Source: Henricia sp. BOLD:AAB3569
Taxonomy: Eukaryota > Echinodermata > Asteroidea > Spinulosida > Echinasteridae
DNA length: 64,000 nt
NCBI GenBank assembly: GCA_037783545.1
Contig: JBBELK010000691.1
Location: 883,001-947,000, forward strand
Direction: 5' to 3'
The notes beneath the pieces were generated by a model. That model was not told the DNA's origin. It did not search any database and worked only from the letters and a program-made list of their open reading frames with translations. This document shows, one piece after another, positions 1 to 11,548 of the stretch. Positions within the stretch are counted from its first letter, which is position 1, and every line of letters begins with the position of its first letter. Both the position numbers and the translations under genes were made by a program.

Positions 1-547
1 GCCACCATGATGTCTTGGTCCTTGACTCAAACCATACTACTATGATGATGAGGATGATCAGGAGTACATACTGGAATTGAGACATAAGAATTAGTGCATG
101 AGAGTATTTTCAACATGACTGATTAATTTGTTATTTTCCTCATTTTTGGGCATGGTTGTCATGTATTAACATTCCACGTACTTTGAAATAATGTAGATTG
201 GACTTACTGATTCAAATTTAATCTGGAGCTAGAAGAGGCAAAATTTGGTTACACAAAAGTTGGCAAACACATTTTGTTAACACTATAGTATCAATTGTGT
301 TTTATTGTGTTAATCGTTTGAACTTTAGGCTATTGTTATGGTTAATGATATAACACCATGGATGTTCTGGATGTGACTTATTTTCATACATGTACATATA
401 TACTTTTAACCAAAATCTGTTTGCTAAATTGTTTTTGTAACTCGGTACAAACTCAGTATTTAAGAGGTGGTGATACTGCGAACTGTTAAGTTTCTCTCAA
501 AAAAAGTGACAACATAAAACTAAACAAAAACATAACCCAAAACTCAC
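1..547. other. CLCC1 intron, no feature seen
   Basis: This is AT-rich DNA downstream of the CLCC1 splice donor (GTGAGT, read on the minus strand, at 542-547). I found no exon, repeat or RNA gene in it. The next CLCC1 exons, which should hold the membrane segments, lie beyond the left edge. Confidence 0.6.
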
Positions 548-3135
548 AAATCTCATATCAGTAGCATCCATTCCAGTCATTCTCTCCAGCCAGCTGGTAT
601 CTTCAGTGAAGTTATCATGACGAATGGTTACTAACATATCCACCATCAGATCGTAAGCATCAACGAGTTTGATTTTTCCTTTCTGTTGTACAAATTGCCG
701 CAGTTTGCTCCAACCATATTGCGACAATTCAACCCGAACCTCTGCTCCTAGGGGACTGTCTTCTTCATTCTTGTGCTGCGAAAAAAAGCTCAAAGGTTAA
801 AGTCATCATTTGCAGATTAATTTTAATTGGTTCCCGGAATTACCGCCTTATGTATGTAAAGAGTCCCCACAATAAACTAATTTGAAGAAATTGTGTGTCA
901 TAAATGGGACACCAACATTTGTTTTAATGGTCATGCAACAAACACGTTCATTTACCAGTTTTAATAAACAAAATGGTTCTGGAGATTTTTTGATGGCAGC
1001 GGTAATAATGGCAACAGTGCCATGATCTATATGGAATGGCGCTATATAAAAACCTGCCATTATTATAGAAAAGATCATTTCAGACCCGAGAAGCTTATTT
1101 TTCCAACCAGCACAAATTTCCTTAAACTACTTGCATGGTAGTTACTATTTGTTAAACTTTGCAACACTAAGTGTCTAATGTTACTGGGACACTATCTTTG
1201 GACCTCTAATTTCAGGAATGAGCTAAAAGCTATTACTAAAAATCCTCCTCTTAGCATACTCTTACACCTACGTGCAAATTACTGTACCTCTTGAATTAAC
1301 ATGCCAATGAAATGCTTTGCAAATCGACGGAAGAACATTTCCTCCAGCTTGCATGGTGAACCAGCCGAGTCATCGGATGATAACGACTGGTTGAGCTCGT
1401 ACCCCAACTTGCAGTCAGACAGGTCCGCTTGGCAGGTTTTCAGATCCTTCCTGCACATTCCCACTTTCTGATAGGTAAAATCATTTCAAGGTATTAGCAT
1501 CTAGTCTACTCTGCCATTTTCCCCTTGGGGAGAGACAAAAATATCTCAAAAGAAATACAATAAATCAAACTTCAAGGGAATCGGTTCACATCTTGATTCC
1601 TCATTCCCAAATTGGAATCTATTCTAATCAACTCAATCCAGCGAGGATTTACTTAAGGAATGTGACTTGTTTCGGGATTCCCAGAAAGATATTTGTCAAA
1701 AACCACTGAGAAAAAAGCAAAGATTCAGGAAAACCCAGAAGAAAAAAACATCCTTGTGCTGTATACATTTACCTTGGAAGTGGCTTTATACAACCAAACC
1801 AACCTTTGGGGCTGTCCATAAAGTACGTACGCACGGAGGGAGGGAGGGGGAGACGGTGTTGGAGCCAATGCGTACACCCAACATTAAGGCATATGGGTGA
1901 CGTCACGGAATATGCGTACAGGGGGAGAGGGGGGTCTAAAAAGTTGCCATTTTGTGCGTACGTACTTTATGTATGGATGCTTTTTCCGGATTTAACAAGG
2001 AGTCCTGAAATTATTTAAGAAAATGTGGCTCTTGATATGGAATATCTCAAGACATTGCTGTACTTACATCATGGGCCTCGTTTTTGTCATACATCGCATC
2101 AATGAGTGTCTTATCATGTAAAACAGCCAGATTTTGCCGACACTGTATCAGGTCCTGTTGAAGTTCTTCCATGATTATCTGTAAATGGCAACAAAAAAAA
2201 CAAAATATGAGAACATGTTACATTCCTCCTAATACTGTAGTACAACTGCCTTTTTATTAAAATATTTTGGACACTGATGTCCAAGGATACCTCAAATTAA
2301 AGAAGTGCACTTTGAACTGTAGCTCATTAGCCTGAAGAAACCTGTGACGAGACCATGAATGAAGACATGTTTCATTGTAGATATGAGAGGAAAACTCAAC
2401 ACGGACTATGTCAGTGGTTTTTATTTCATTTTATTTCATTTATTTTTAAAACCTTGTGATTTTTTATTTTTTTTGGAATGAAGAATCAGAACATAATTTG
2501 GTATTTTTTTCGTATACATTGAACAAAGGTTTGAAGGAAATTACCTCCTGGAATCAACAGATAATCTAATTTTAAGACATACTTCCCACTTGCACTTTTG
2601 TCGCAAATGTTGCTTTTCTGTAGAAAAATCAAATTTTCTCCTTCAAAAATTGCATTCAGTTAGTGCACAAGATAACCATTCCCACACGTACCGTAATTTT
2701 GTGCATTACTTTATGCAGTAATTTTATTATTTATTTATCTCAGAAATGCAACATTTGCGACAAAAGTGCACGTGGGAAGCCTTCAAATTGGATGATCTGT
2801 TGATTCCAGGATGTAATTTTCTTCAAATCTTTGTTCAATGTATAAGGAAAAAATACCAATAATTTTATTGAACCAAGTATCAGTCACTGTGGTTTTAAGT
2901 TTTCACTCACTATATCATCTGTTTGTGCTTTTCCATTTTGTCTGTGCATCGTTCTAGAGGCAGGGTCAAAGTTCAGAATGTCTGAAGGGTCAATATAATC
3001 TCTTGGCTTTGCTCGATTTGGAAACCCTTCAAACATGGAGTCCTCCTCTTCCTTGCCTCCCGACGTTGACGATGCTTCGTCTCCATCTCCATATATCGAT
3101 ACGGTTGTCACGGCAACCAGTAGCATCACAAACAT
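548..3135 (-). CDS. CLCC1: chloride channel CLIC-like protein 1, N-terminal part (gene leaves the window)
   Basis: Four coding exons in transcript order are 3135-2911 (exon begins at 3150), 2178-2068, 1467-1288 and 775-548. All junctions are phase 0 and together give 248 residues. Residues 1-16 form a hydrophobic signal peptide (MFVMLLVAV start). An acidic stretch follows, then DYIDPSDILNFDPASRTM at 46-63, which matches the conserved lumenal motif of CLCC1. Further matches are a cysteine-bearing helical segment, an FFRRF block, and a TSWLERMTGMD block near the end. In vertebrates CLCC1 is an ER membrane protein linked to anion flux, protein folding and lipid handling. The transmembrane helices are not in the window. 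The start ATG lies 15 nt inside an exon preceded by a good acceptor, so a 5' non-coding exon should exist further right. Family assignment is strong; exact borders are unverified. Confidence 0.85.
1811..1981. repeat. fold-back MITE-like element in a CLCC1 intron
   Basis: Arms at 1815-1834 (TCCATAAAGTACGTACGCAC) and 1954-1977 are inverted copies flanking a G-rich centre. The element is about 170 bp and non-coding. It sits between CLCC1 exons 2 and 3. Confidence 0.6.
2500..2859. repeat. fold-back MITE, family A, copy 1
   Basis: Long imperfect inverted arms carry GTATACATTGAACAAAGGTT and TCCTGGAATCAACA on the left, with their complements on the right (ending near 2859). A second, right-truncated copy lies at 34779-35099 in OSBPL9. 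It is non-coding and sits in CLCC1 intron 1. Confidence 0.7.
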
Positions 3136-4480
3136 TGCTCGGAGTCGTTCCTGAAATTTTACACAATGAAGAAAGATCAATTGTGATATTTCAAACAGTA
3201 AGAATTAAGATTAAGAAATTTTTTTTTAATGACTCATTAAATATTGGTAAGTGCAGATTTGATGGAAAAACCAAAATTTTGTGAGAAATTTTAAGATTTT
3301 ATGAGGAAACACTTTTTTTCAGCCAGTCTATGTGTTTTGCACTTTTCAATTCTTTCCCCTTACCCCTAGAACTATGGGGGATACATTGGTCGAAACATCA
3401 ACCACTTTACACACAGAGGATGAAGTTTCCTCCCCCTCCCCCTCCCCCGCCGGGCACCGCCCCTAAACATATAAATATTATCATAGGCCTACACGTTTGT
3501 TTATGTTGTCTGGTTCTGTTGAACAACATGAACAAGGTCACAAAATATTCTGACCGTTTTTGTCTTGTTCCCCACAGACTCTGTAAGTACACAAGGTCTC
3601 CAGTGTTTACCACTGTATGAAATTCTTTATATATTCACTCAAAACGTTTGCAAAAGCTAAGAAAAAGGGGAAATACGGACCATTATTCTGCGAAAATCCC
3701 GCTGTTGATGTTTCAACCAAATCGCAGTGAAAAACAACCAGGCTGGTGTCACCCCAAATGTACGTGCATTTTACGTTATATGAAGTCTGGGTGCAAGAGA
3801 CAGACTTGTGTTGTTTATTTACATTGGTAGTCTGAATTTCAGTCGTAAAATTGTTTTCTGAAAAAGTGTAAGTTTATGCACGTGGAAGAAACAAACAAAA
3901 TAATACATTACACCAACCAATATACTTATTTTGTATTATTCTTGCGTCATTCATTCAAGATAAAATCAGTGAAACTTTTAATCTAATGTATTCTTTGCAC
4001 CAATTTCAGAGTGCGACTCGAAAAAGTTACAAAAGGAAATTAACCTTTCAACGACTGTTTTATGTGGGTAAGCGCGCTACTAAGGTCCCTACATTTTGGT
4101 GCACACAAGTACAATGAGACCGGTGACGCCCACCCTCTCTCCGATTTCATGGGGAGGAAGGAACAAATACAATTTGCTCCTTTGCGCCATCGATGAGTTA
4201 AAAGCTTAGTGTTTTCAGGCTATAATGTGTAGGCGAGGTGGACATCACAATATTTGTGATGTGTATCTGTCAAAAAAAAAAGGTCATGGCTATTCAACTT
4301 TTGAGTTACAGTGTTTCATAAGCGAGTCGATGATTGCAGATTGTTAAAGTCAAGTCGAGGCTACTTAATTGTCGCCTTGTTTATTGCACGGGTGACATGG
4401 TTGGGTTGGGTTGCCACACCCATACCTGCCCGCCCTCTATATATGGAGTCTGAGCCTTTGAAGACAATACCGCTTATTTT

Positions 4481-4583
4481 TTGGGGGGAGGGGGGAGGGG
4501 GGAGGGGGGAGGGGGGAGGGGGGAGGGGGGAGGGAGGGAGGGAGGGAGGGAGGAGAGGGGGAAGGGGGATGGGGGAGGGGGGT
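4481..4583 (+). repeat. GGGGGGA / GGGA microsatellite
   Basis: About 100 bp of almost pure purine, with many runs of four or more G on the plus strand. The units are GGGGGGA, then GGGA. The plus strand could form G-quadruplexes. The long open frames across it are a low-complexity artefact. Confidence 0.9.
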
Positions 4584-5066
4584 GCACTACATGACGTCAT
4601 TACTTCTCTCTATCGACTGGCGTATATATTATGGGTGCCGAATATTCTGACGAAATCCCCTCCCTCCCAAATTAATTATATCACCTCAAACGAAGCATTT
4701 TCCAGATCACTGAGCTGAGTGGATTGCAATCGCTGACAAGTCGTCTGAAAGAATCACAATCTCGATAGCAAAATCAATCCCACGAGGTTACAACCAATAC
4801 GTCCGAATCACAGCGGGGAATATCCTCTATTTAGAAAGGACATCGAAACTCGGGGTTTATTGGACCAACTTCCTTGAGGATTGGAGCAAGCGGCCAGCAG
4901 GTGCTCCTTAAGAAATCTGGACGTTCTTGGAATTGAATTACTGAGGAAAATTAGTCCACCAGTGTGGTGAACTTGAACTCAACCTTGGTTCCACGAAGAT
5001 TCACCGCAAAAAGCAATCACATTACTAGCAATCAAAGGGCGGTATTATGAAGGGGCCCAAGGATAA

Positions 5067-5540
5067 TGTGAATATCTAAAGCGCAAAAATCGAGTATATC
5101 ATAGTGCTCCCTATTATTATCCCTGGGGTTTCACAAAAGTTAAGACGAGTTCAATGGATCCTAATTCCCATACCAACGTCCCAAGATACAAAGAGTGACC
5201 CTTCCTAAGACGCGTCCTAGTCTTAGTGCCTTGTGAAATCGGCCCTGGTCATGTATTTAAATCAAATAACAGGTATCGCCAGTTAGTGCAAATTATCAAC
5301 TAGCCACTGAGACCTGGAATTGATTTCACAAAAGTTAAGATGAGGTCAATGCGTCCTAATTCCCATACCAACGTCCTAGTAAGATAAGAAGAGTTACCGT
5401 ACGTTCCTATAAGACGCGTCTTATAGCGCCTTGTGAAATCGGCTCTTAAATCAAGTGACATGTTTCACCAGTTAGTACAAATTATCAACAGCACAAAAAT
5501 CAAATATATCACATTGCTCCCCATTATTATCCCTGGTCGT
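5067..5540. repeat. two-copy degenerate duplication
   Basis: A block containing TTTCACAAAAGTTAAGA, then TCCTAATTCCCATACCAACG, then GCCTTGTGAAATCGG occurs at about 5133-5243 and again at about 5327-5443. Related flanks (ATTATTATCCCTGG) lie at 5114 and 5525. Each block begins and ends with the inverted pair GATTTCACAA / TTGTGAAATC, so each may be a small fold-back element. Confidence 0.6.
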
Positions 5541-6321
5541 CGAGCTCTTAACAGCATTCCTTTTTAAATAAACCATCTCAGCTCCCCGTGGAGTATACAT
5601 CCCGGCTGCCCGTTGGGTGACCATCAAACACAACACCTTCAGGTACCCAAAACATGGATGGAGACGAGAGCCAATAGTTTGTGGCAAAATGCATCACCCA
5701 AAGGCACAGGCACGGGCCCACGACCTGAAAATTAACCATAAAGGTCTTATATAGGTTCAATGTGCTGGACCGCTCGGCTAAGATATCAGGAGCAAGTGTA
5801 AAAGGAACTGACGTCACGGAGGCAGCTTAGGCAAGTATGGCATAACACGTATGTACATTTGTAGTGAATTTGTAGTAAAACTCTAAAGACATTGCAAGTT
5901 CATTCACCATCAAAATCTGGAACAAATCTTGGATTTCCGGAATTGGGGTGTACGCTTATTTGGCCACCGAGCGACGGGTGGACTTGCGACCGGTTCATAC
6001 CAACGAAACCTAGACCATGACTGATGACGTCATATCCTGTGCAAGCTGTGGCTTTGCATGGGCTTCTTAGGGTGTCGTGTGGCCAGATTTTAATCATTTG
6101 ATATTTGAGATAATCTCAGATATTTCTTTTCTATGATCACAAATACGAACTAATCGTGCCGAGTAATACCATGGTAATACCGACCGAGAGTAACTCGTCA
6201 CTGCAAAAAAAATATTAGGGCGTCTCCACCTGATGCGCATGCTCCGTACGTCAACAATTACATCCTCATTGGATGTAGACGTGCGTGCTTCAAGGAATGG
6301 AATGATCCCACGTTATACGTC

Positions 6322-6328
6322 TATAAAA
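6322..6328 (+). promoter_or_regulatory. TATA box of the secreted-peptide gene
   Basis: TATAAAA lies 103 bp upstream of the ATG at 6431. A transcription start near 6350 would give a 5' leader of about 80 nt. No competing ATG is seen between about 6350 and 6431. Confidence 0.55.
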
Positions 6329-6430
6329 CACCAAGTACCCATACTACGTACCATTCATTAACACCTGAAGAGTTTTGGTTTCAAGTAAACGTTCTTTTGG
6401 GGGAAATTTGATTATTTTTTTGAGTGGAAG

Positions 6431-9400
6431 ATGAAATCTGCCGTAGTTGTAGTGCTCCTGGTGCTAGCCGTTCATAGTTTATTAGCGACATCCGCATCTT
6501 TGGTAAGTACATATCACTATAGTTTTCATTTCAAACAAAACTTTGAACGTCAAATTTCTTGCCAGTTTTGTCAATTCACCACAACTATTTACACATGTAT
6601 GCAGTGCGTTCAACAAAGAAAAGGATGATGAAAAATAGCAAGCCATTAGTTATCAGTTTCATGAATCACGTTATGTCCAATTCCATGTCCGAAAACGTAG
6701 TGAAATAAAGATTAACTGATGAAGTTGACTGAAGTTGAATTAAAAAATATATATATATATATATATATATGTTTCTCAATTTATTTTTGCAATCTTTGTT
6801 TTCGTTTTCGTCTGATATTCTACGAGAAAATCGAGTCTCGTAAAACATTTCCAGAAAGAAAAAGTACACTTTATACACTTTTTTTGCAAACCCTGCACTT
6901 ATATTATGTATACTCATCCGCAAAATGTATACGTCAAGAAACGTAGGCCTATATCTTCCCATTGCTTTTTCGTTCTAATGCACCACATTTTGTTGTTCAC
7001 ATTGTGACCTTTGGAAAAACCTTATTAGCACGAGCACCTGTAAGTGGACACGAAGTTAAACATCAAGATTCCCCCTTTTCAGCAATTATTTTTGCAAGGG
7101 GCCGGCAAAACCGTCATGTGCTCGAGTGCGCCCTTTGGCTTAATCACAAGTACGAGAAATTTGCATTCTGAAAAATAAAAATACATCCAATACGTTGGCA
7201 ACGCGCTCCTTACGCCCACGAAGACGCACAAGATTGTGATTCTTGGTTTGGAGGTCAATACGGCGTATCGATTTGGGGGTGTCTAAACAACCGCAACAAG
7301 GGGATAAACACGTATTCTCGCCCGATTGGAATCGATTTTTTTCCTCTCAATGAAACACCTTCTAAGACCGCAGTCCTGAAACAAGGTCTTCGCTCGACCT
7401 CACGCATGAGACCGGCGTTGAAGATTTCGCCATAGGGAGGTGGATCCTTTTTCTTGTCATAATCCTCATGGTTCATGATCCCGATTCGCTATGAACATAT
7501 GTCTTCATATTCAATTTCTAGAACTCCTTAACTTAGGAATGAGTAGAATTCAGAAACAAGGAATTACTGACTGCCTTTTGGTAAAGTTTTAATTCTTTTG
7601 ATGACGACTTGTGAATTCCTGAAGTCAATGTCTGTACGTCAAATGATGTCACACTAAAACAATTAATTTCCACGCAATGACGCGATCGACGATTTCAGAG
7701 AGAGGCAATAACCTCGTTTTTGTTTGCCGCCCAGCTCTTTCGCAGCGAACCAAGCCCTCCGCAGTCGTTGCCTGAGGCTGTTCACACCGTACCAACCAAT
7801 AAGTACGCCATAACGTTTGGGACTTGGAAAGCAAATTTGCAAATCAAGATTTTGAATTGTAGTTGGTGAAAAGACAAATTGACTGCGATAGGTGGAATAA
7901 ACGCGAGGCATTATAGAAATATAGTGAAAGCGTGCACAGACACAGTTTGGGATTTCCTTAGGTGCGTAAATTGAACGTGACATTCTTCACGGTAAAACCA
8001 TCAAAAATTGCAAATAGCTGACACTCTGGCAGCCTTAAATTAAAACTAGCCCCCTTCATGGCAGTTTCGCTGCTCGCACAAAGGAATCGATTACATAGGA
8101 GGTGACATCTTTATTAGAAGGCGGTTTTTAATTTGTGCTCATAACCTTACGCTATGCTATACGCACGCTCGTCCGCGATCCTTTTTTATTATGTTTTTGA
8201 CCTGACACAGGGTTTCTCCAGATAAATTGAATATTCTTCTGAAAGCCATCATCCTGTGTGGAAGTGTTTATTTCTTACAAATTTTCGAGCGTAACCCGCT
8301 CGTAACTGCAAATGATTCTCCTAAACCCGGTTAATAATTCACGCGAAAGCGAACGCGAAGTTGAACTCAGAGTTTTCGTTCCACGAATTCGAAGAAAATT
8401 GAATTGGTTTTAACTTGCGCTCAAATATTAGGCGCGAAATGTTTGACTTCAGATTTACGTCAAGATTCGCGAATTAACGCAATCGATTCTCGAATAAAGA
8501 CATTAACCATAACCCCTTGTTCTATGGAAAATCATGTACAAATTGGAGAATTTAGTACTGTTAGGGCTAAATATACCAAATGCAAAACAATTATAACTGC
8601 GATTGAAACGTAGTATTACACTGCAAAAACTATGGTGTTAAATTAACACCAGTGGTGTTGTCTTATATGGATACCAAGTCTGGTGTTAAAATTTAACCCC
8701 ATGGGTGTTAGTTTATATTTCTCAACTGGAATAAATGCATTATTGTTAACACCATAGGTGTTAAAGCTAATACTCGTGGTGTTAAAACCTAACACCAGGC
8801 TTGGTATCTATATAAGACAACACCACTGGTGTTAATTTAACACCACGGTTTTTGCAGTGTACAAGACTATCACTATTTGACTGTAATAAATTTCTATATT
8901 GGCAAAAATATCATTAATATTTTTGTTGTCCCTGCAATCAGCGATATCTTCGCATATAAACATAATTGCAAGGACTCCTTTTTCTCTATATATTATGACC
9001 ATATACAGCCTTATGCTGTGCAGTTTTGCCAGACCGATATGGACTGTCGGCGGCACTCGTTCGGTCGTCGATACTGTCTGGGCTGGGAATGCGAGAGGTA
9101 CTACCAAATGACACCGTGCACCAAGAATTCAGATTGTGCTGGAGGGAGAGGGGGAAATGTGTGCCGGAATATGTACTGCCGGCACTCCAGTTCCGGTAAG
9201 AGTTATGCCCCATGCATACCCACCCCTCCCTGCCTCAAACCTAGAGGCACCCAATGACTCCGTGCACCAAGAATTCAGATTGTGTTGGAGGGAGAGGGGG
9301 AAATGTGTGCCGAAATATGTACTGCCGGCACTCCAGTTCCGGTAAGAGTTATGCCCCATATACCCACCCCTCCCTGCCTCAAACCTAGAGGCACCCAATG

Positions 9401-11274
9401 ACTCCGTGCACCAAGAATTCAGATTGTGCTGAAGGGAGAGGGGGAAATGTGTGCCGGAATATGTACTGCCGACACTCTAGTTCCGGTAAGAGTTATGCCC
9501 CATACCCACCCCTCCCTGCCTCAAACCTAGAGGCACCCAATGACTCCGTGCACCAATAATTCAGATTGTGCTGGAGGGAGAGGGGTGAAAGGTGTGCCGG
9601 AATATGTACTGCCGACACTCCAGTTCCGGTAAGAGTTATGCCCCATACCCACCCCTCCCTGCCTCAAACCTAGAGGCACCCAATGACTCCGTGCACCAAT
9701 AATTCAGATTGTGCTGGAGGGAGAGGGGGGAAAGGTGTGCCGGAATATGTACTGCCGACACTCCAGTTCCGGTAAGAGTTATGCCCCATGCATACCCACC
9801 CCTCCCTGCCTCAAACCTAGAGGCACCCAATGACTCCGTGCACCAAGAATTAAGATTGTGCTGGAGGGAGAGGGGGAAATGTGTGCCGGAATATGTACTG
9901 CCGACACTCTAGTTCCGGTAAGAGTTATGCCCCATATACCCACCCCTCCCTGCCTCAAACCTAGAGGCACCCAATGACTCCGTGCACCAAGAATTCAGAT
10001 TGTGCTGGAGGGAGAGGGGGAAATGTGTGCCGGAATATGTACTGCCGACACTCTAGTTCCGGTAAGAGTTATGCCCCATACCCACCCCTCCCTGCCTCAA
10101 ACCTAGAGGCACCCAATGACTCCGTGCACCAAGAATTCAGACTGTGCTGGAGGGAGAGGGGGAAATGTGTGCCGGAATATGTACTGCCGGCACTCAAGTT
10201 CCGGTAAGAGTTATGCCCCATATACCCACCCCTCCCTGCCTCAAACCTAGAGGCACCAAATGACTCCGTGCACCAAGAATTCAGATTGTGCTGGAGGGAG
10301 AGGGGGAAATGTGTGCCGGAATATGTACTGCCGACACTCCAGTTCCGGTAAGAGTTATGCCCCATGCATACCCACCCCTCCCTGCCTCAAACCTAGAGGC
10401 ACCCAATGACTCCGTGCACCAATAATTCAGATTGTGCTGGAGGAAGAGGGGGAAATGTGTGCCGGAATATGTACTGCCGACACTCTAGTTCCGGTAAGAG
10501 TTATGCCCCATGCATACCCACCCCTCCCTGCCTCAAACCTAGAGGCACCCAATGACTCCGTGCACCAATAATTCAGATTGTGCTGGAGGGAGAGGGGGAA
10601 ATGTGTGCCGGAATATGTACTGCCGACACTCAAGTTCCGGTAAAAGTTATGCCCCATACCCACCCCTCCCTGCCTTAAACCTATAGGCACCCAATGACTC
10701 CGTGCCCCAAGAATTCAGATTGTGCTGGAGGGAGAGGGGGAAATGTGTGCCGGAATATGTACTGCCGACACTCTAGTTCCGGTAAGAGTTATGCCCCATA
10801 CCCACCCCTCCCTGCCTCAAACCTAGAGGCACCCAATGACTCCGTGCACCAAGAATTCAGATTGTGCTGAAGGGAGAGGGGGGAAAGGTGTGCCGGAATA
10901 TGTACTGCCGACACTCCAGTTCCGGTAAGAGTTATGCCCCATGCATACCCACCCCTCCCTGCCTCAAACCTAGAGGCACCCAATGACTCCGTGCACCAAG
11001 AATTAAGATTGTGCTGGAGGGAGAGGGGGAAATGTGTGCCGGAATATGTACTGCCGACACTCCAGTTCCGGTAAAAGTTATCTCCCATATACACACCCCT
11101 CCCTGCCTCAAACTAGAGACTGCGTTCCAAAAGACGCGAACATTGTACATAATTTGATTTGCAATATTTAACCGATATTTGCAATAGTGACCGATAAATC
11201 ATTCGTAATCTATAATAACTGTAATTTTATGCCAACCCCTCATGGATTAATGTATTTTATTTCCAGGACGATGA
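6431..11274 (+). CDS. small secreted cysteine-rich peptide precursor (about 83 aa, 8 Cys)
   Basis: The exons are 6431-6502, 9024-9195 and 11267-11274 (exon 3 continues as UTR to a donor at 11312). Junction phases are 0 and 1. Residues 1-23 are a strong signal peptide (MKSAVVVVLLVLAVHSLLA). The mature part has two similar four-cysteine blocks: C-x5-C-x9-C-x4-C and C-x5-C-x8-C-x4-C (second block C-TKNSD-C ... C-RNMY-C). It ends SSSGR and is basic. The spacing resembles EB-like or dickkopf-like half-modules and small host-defence or signalling peptides such as starfish cysteine-rich antimicrobial precursors. I cannot assign a family, and the function is unknown. The 3' half of exon 2 with its donor is the unit of the array at 9105-11118, so alternative splicing there is possible. 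Exon 3 was chosen by its acceptor (TATTTCCAG) and phase. A longer 3' end or a different last exon is possible. Confidence 0.62.
6746..6770. repeat. (AT)n microsatellite
   Basis: About 12 consecutive TA units in intron 1 of the peptide gene. The rest of that intron up to 8300 shows no further feature I can support. Confidence 0.85.
8340..8495. repeat. MITE, GCGAAAGCGAA family, copy 1
   Basis: CACGCGAAAGCGAACGCGAA at the left is matched by a degenerate complement near 8476-8495, and the inner motif GCGCGAAATGTTTGAC is shared. Relatives lie at 19289-19470 and about 30868-31040. It sits in intron 1 of the peptide gene. Confidence 0.55.
8619..8859. mobile_element. Tc1/mariner-type MITE with TA target duplication
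   Basis: The 241-bp element begins CACTGCAAAAAC and ends GTTTTTGCAGTG. TA lies on both sides (8617-8618 and 8860-8861). The inverted arms extend about 75 bp and are rich in GGTGTTAA motifs. It is non-coding and inserted 164 bp upstream of exon 2 of the secreted-peptide gene. Confidence 0.85.
9105..11118 (+). repeat. 14-copy tandem array built from the 3' half of a coding exon plus its 5' splice site
   Basis: The in-frame ATG of each unit is at 9108, 9254, 9398, 9540, 9683, 9830, 9974, 10116, 10260, 10406, 10552, 10694, 10836 and 10983, so the period is 142-147 bp. Copy 1 is the 3' half of exon 2. Each later copy repeats the second four-cysteine block, the donor G/GTAAGAG (the last reads GTAAAAG), a short pyrimidine-rich spacer and CTAG/AGGCACCC, which looks like an acceptor. 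The duplicated exon would be 97 nt. Length differences come mainly from spacer insertions such as CATATACCC, CATGCATACCC or CATACCC. Many changes relative to copy 1 are synonymous in the peptide frame. Copies 4, 5 and 13 carry a one-base insertion in the G-run that breaks the frame. The last copy runs into unique DNA at about 11118. Confidence 0.95.
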
Positions 11275-11548
11275 TACTTCTTGAACAAGATGTTGGTCCA
11301 TCTTCATACACGTGAGTTCCCCCTATGTTCCCATATGAGTGAGATTCATAATTAATATGTTATACTTGATTGTCGCTGACGGCTGGCCGCCTCTTCTTTT
11401 GTGAAAAGTTTCTAGATTCCTGTATTGGTAATCCTTTTCATATTTTGAGTAGTTTGTAACGACATGACTTTTATAAGTTCAAACAAATTATACTGTTTTT
11501 ATCATGGTGTACTTATGTTTTCTTCGAATTTTTCGTTTTGTAGATTGA

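Larger units (their letters stand above)
3151..6321. other. intergenic DNA between CLCC1 and the secreted-peptide gene
   Basis: These 3.2 kb separate two divergently transcribed genes. A CLCC1 5' UTR exon is expected somewhere here but was not pinned down. The stretch holds a G-rich microsatellite (4481-4583) and a two-copy duplication (5067-5540). The open frames seen here are short or low-complexity, and I call none of them a gene. Confidence 0.5.

Noticed and set aside
4311-4718. 135-codon Gly/Arg/Glu-rich frame
   Set aside because: Its length comes from the GGGGGGA microsatellite; the flanks show no coding signal.
9105-11118. CRISPR-like array
   Set aside because: Units are 142-147 bp with no constant short repeat and variable spacers; this is an exon-derived tandem repeat in a eukaryote.
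9129-11150. Repeated minus-strand frames (GASRFEAGRGGY type) over the tandem array
   Set aside because: Antisense of the array; no start context, splice sites or signal peptide support them, and the plus-strand exon explains the sequence.
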